A stretch of 64,000 bases of DNA from the NCBI GenBank assembly GCA_025890175.1, contig JANPYM010000003.1, positions 91,657 through 155,656 on the forward strand, in the 5' to 3' direction. Shown in pieces: positions 62,107 through 64,000 of this stretch. Positions within the stretch are counted from its first letter, which is position 1; each line of letters starts with the position of its first letter. Position numbers and translations under genes: made by a program. Under the pieces are notes generated by a model, which searched no databases, was not told the DNA's origin, and worked only from the letters and a program-made list of their open reading frames with translations. The stretch is from Ciborinia camelliae (Eukaryota > Ascomycota > Leotiomycetes > Helotiales > Sclerotiniaceae).

Positions 62107-63532
62107 ATGACGAAGTTTGAGGTTCCCGAGTCCGTTGAAACCCTCGATATTCAACATGAAGAATACATTGAGCAAGCCTTGGGGATTATAGGCAAGCTCC
62201 TCGCAGAAATACAACTCGGAATTGAGAAATCTTTGAAGAACGGTCTTAAAGCCCCAGTAAGTTCCAAACTCGCTGCCATATCCTCTCCTTCACTACTAAC
62301 GGTTTATTTGCAGCCCGAGGATGGTGCCGCTGAGAAAGAAAGAGAAGATGCCCGTAAAAAATACGAACAACTACAAAGCGATTACCAGCAATTGAGAGAT
62401 CAACTCGAAGCATTTGCTCGTGAAAAAGCTGGGGCGCCAGATACAAGCGACCAACTAACTCGAGCACAAAGAAGAATTCGAAATCTAGAAAAGAAGGTCA
62501 GAGAGCTTGAAGCTCGCTGCAATTTATACGAAGCACACGGTGACCAGCCTGCTGATGTGCAAGCTCTGAACAATCAGATCGCAACACTCACACAGCAGAA
62601 CGCGGAACTAAATACTAACGCTGCAAGATATCGCAGCTTGCTTCTCCAGGCCATGGGACCAAAGGAACAAGAACCCGTGATTGATAATGAATTAAGAAGA
62701 ATGTTCGGAGCTTTATTCCAACTAACGATGAGTATCCGGAGAAACTTAGATTTGTCCCGAAAACCAGAGGCACAAGAAGGACGTCGACGAACAGAAAGAC
62801 TGGCGCGTTTGAGGGAAATTTGGGATATGAATTTACACCAGAATGAAATAGGGATGAGAGTCGAAGCGGCCATATTTGAATTCTTAAATGACGAGATCCT
62901 TCTGAAGCCTGCATTCGGTCTTGATGATGAAGATAGAGGTGCTTCTATAGAACAGGGACTTGTGGACTTTGAGGAAAGAGTGAACGAATATCCTGAAGGT
63001 AATGGCAATCGTGATATAAAGTCAAATGTAGTGTTGACCTGATACTAATGACTTTATAGTCCATGGTCGTGGTGAAGGCGACATTAATGAATGGAGAAGA
63101 CTCACATTCATGTGTGCGAAACGGATTCGAAGTAGACCTGGAGGCGCCGTGACCAAAATAAATAATTTTGCAAGAGACCTGGGGGATTTATTAGAACCAT
63201 TGGTTCAAGAGAATGGCGGAGGAGATGATGGAAATAAACGTAGACTACGGGGACGAGTATTGGAATTATGTAAGTTGACCTTCGAATTCAGCCAGCTTTT
63301 GAGAGCGGAGCCTGGCCCTGGTGAATTTGAAATCTACACACCGGAACCAGGAAGTACGGTACGCGAAGAGTTCATGGAGCCGATGGCTGGTGAGGGGGGA
63401 TATCCAGAAAACGCCGTTGGCACTGTTGCGTTCACGCTATTTGGGGGATTAATGATAAGTTCTCCAGGTGATGATGAACCTACTCCTATTGAACCAGCAA
63501 AAGTGATTAGTAAAGTGGTTGAACATCGCTGA
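62107..63532 (+). CDS. Coiled-coil protein of unknown family, paralog 2
   Basis: A 435-aa protein. Exons are 62107-62256, 62314-62998 and 63060-63532. Intron 1 (57 bp) is GTAAGT...TTGCAG with branch TACTAAC, phase 0. Intron 2 (61 bp) is GTAATG...TATAG with branch TACTAAT, phase 1. The first intron keeps the frame open, so it is easy to miss; its consensus branch site and the matching intron in paralog 1 support removal. A charged coiled coil spans about 50-185. The C-terminal domain has VEAAIFEFLNDEILLKPAFGLDDED and VDFEERVNEY, clearly homologous to paralog 1. The tail VAFTLFGGLMISSPGDDEPTPIEPAKVISKVVE aligns with its C-terminus. The start is the first ATG in frame; upstream codons lack one. 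Function unknown. Confidence 0.82.
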
Positions 63533-63954
63533 GAGTATCGTATGTATGTATATAGATGACGCGAATCAAAACTACCTACGAGTCCAGCAATTATGTTAGA
63601 TATTGGAAAAGGGTGTATGGAGAGACCGGAGTAGAATATATCTTCTTTGGTTGGTGCAACAATATAGCCGCGCTGTTGGTCATCTAAATATTGACAAGCT
63701 CTACTTAGCCACTTGGCCTTCATCAATGTTAAAGAAGTAAGCGAGAGTATCAAATAAGTTCAAAAGCTCTCGACAGCTTCCATAACCGATTTTACAATTG
63801 CACCGTCTACTCGACCGATGTTTACAGCTCCGAAAAACTTCGCACTTACGAGTTATTGTCATCGGCCGTTGGCATTTTGCAGGAGATGGGCTTAGATTAT
63901 GCTCCAGCCACAAAATTTTGAGAATTTACCAATCACGTGATTTCGGTTTCAAAA
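63533..63954. other. Spacer at the right end
   Basis: Downstream of coiled-coil paralog 2. A CACGTG box at about 63934 lies 20 bp before the next possible start codon. No other feature is seen. Confidence 0.4.
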
Positions 63955-64000
63955 ATGGACCGTCCTCCTCGCATCGTTCGAATAAATGTTGAACCCCCAT
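63955..64000 (+). CDS. Possible start of a further gene, cut by the window edge
   Basis: An ATG in a good context (AAAAATGG) opens a frame reading MDRPPRIVRINVEPP to the last base. Too little is present to identify a family. The proximal CACGTG and the A-rich leader make a real start plausible, but this is weak support. Confidence 0.3.
   Translation, partial: MDRPPRIVRINVEPP

Overview
The window looks like a chromosome segment of a filamentous ascomycete (Pezizomycotina; a leotiomycete such as a Botrytis/Sclerotinia relative is my guess, not proven). The reasons are short (48-122 bp) spliceosomal introns with TACTAAY or CTGAY branch sites, intron-containing tRNA genes, a fungal NACHT protein and fungal-type MFS pumps, TACC/AGGT-rich spacers, and three blocks of almost pure A/T. 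Within those blocks, repeat copies differ by C-to-T and G-to-A changes, the signature of repeat-induced point mutation (RIP).

Layout. (1) 1-7.9 kb: RIP-degraded repeats. They hold less-mutated islands: two solo LTRs, a short element with 13-bp inverted ends, a foldback element of about 0.85 kb, and a 127-bp satellite. (2) 9.4-16.5 kb: a 14-spanner MFS exporter gene and a 1166-aa NACHT (NLR-like) gene, both on +. (3) 16.5-25.2 kb: gene-poor spacer with tRNA-Gln and tRNA-Arg, then a 12-spanner MFS gene on -. (4) 25.6-33.6 kb: second AT block, a TIR-bounded repeat split by a complete but RIP-destroyed LTR retrotransposon (188-bp LTRs, ATATT target duplication). (5) 33.6-37.8 kb: tRNA-Lys, an 8-bp minisatellite, a solo LTR and tRNA-Leu. 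(6) 37.76-44.74 kb: third AT block, another complete RIP-destroyed LTR retrotransposon (276-bp LTRs, GTTTA duplication), with a 10-N gap that looks like an assembly artefact. (7) 44.7-51.9 kb: long simple-repeat spacer with one solo LTR. (8) 51.9-63.5 kb: gene-denser segment with an F-box/2EXR-like protein, the exon-junction protein Y14, tRNA-Ser, an Hsp70-like (HSPA12-type) ATPase, and two tandem paralogous coiled-coil genes of unknown function divergent from it. A further gene may start at the right edge.

How the parts relate. The AT blocks are explained as transposons silenced by RIP. Small solo LTRs with intact target duplications entered later or escaped, because they keep normal base composition inside RIP-mutated DNA. 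The NACHT gene and the two MFS genes lie between AT blocks, a setting typical of accessory genes. The least explained coding locus is 56.7-63.5 kb: an Hsp70-like ATPase sharing a roughly 460-bp divergent promoter region with the first of two duplicated coiled-coil genes. All exon joins were inferred by reading splice signals and reading frames by eye.
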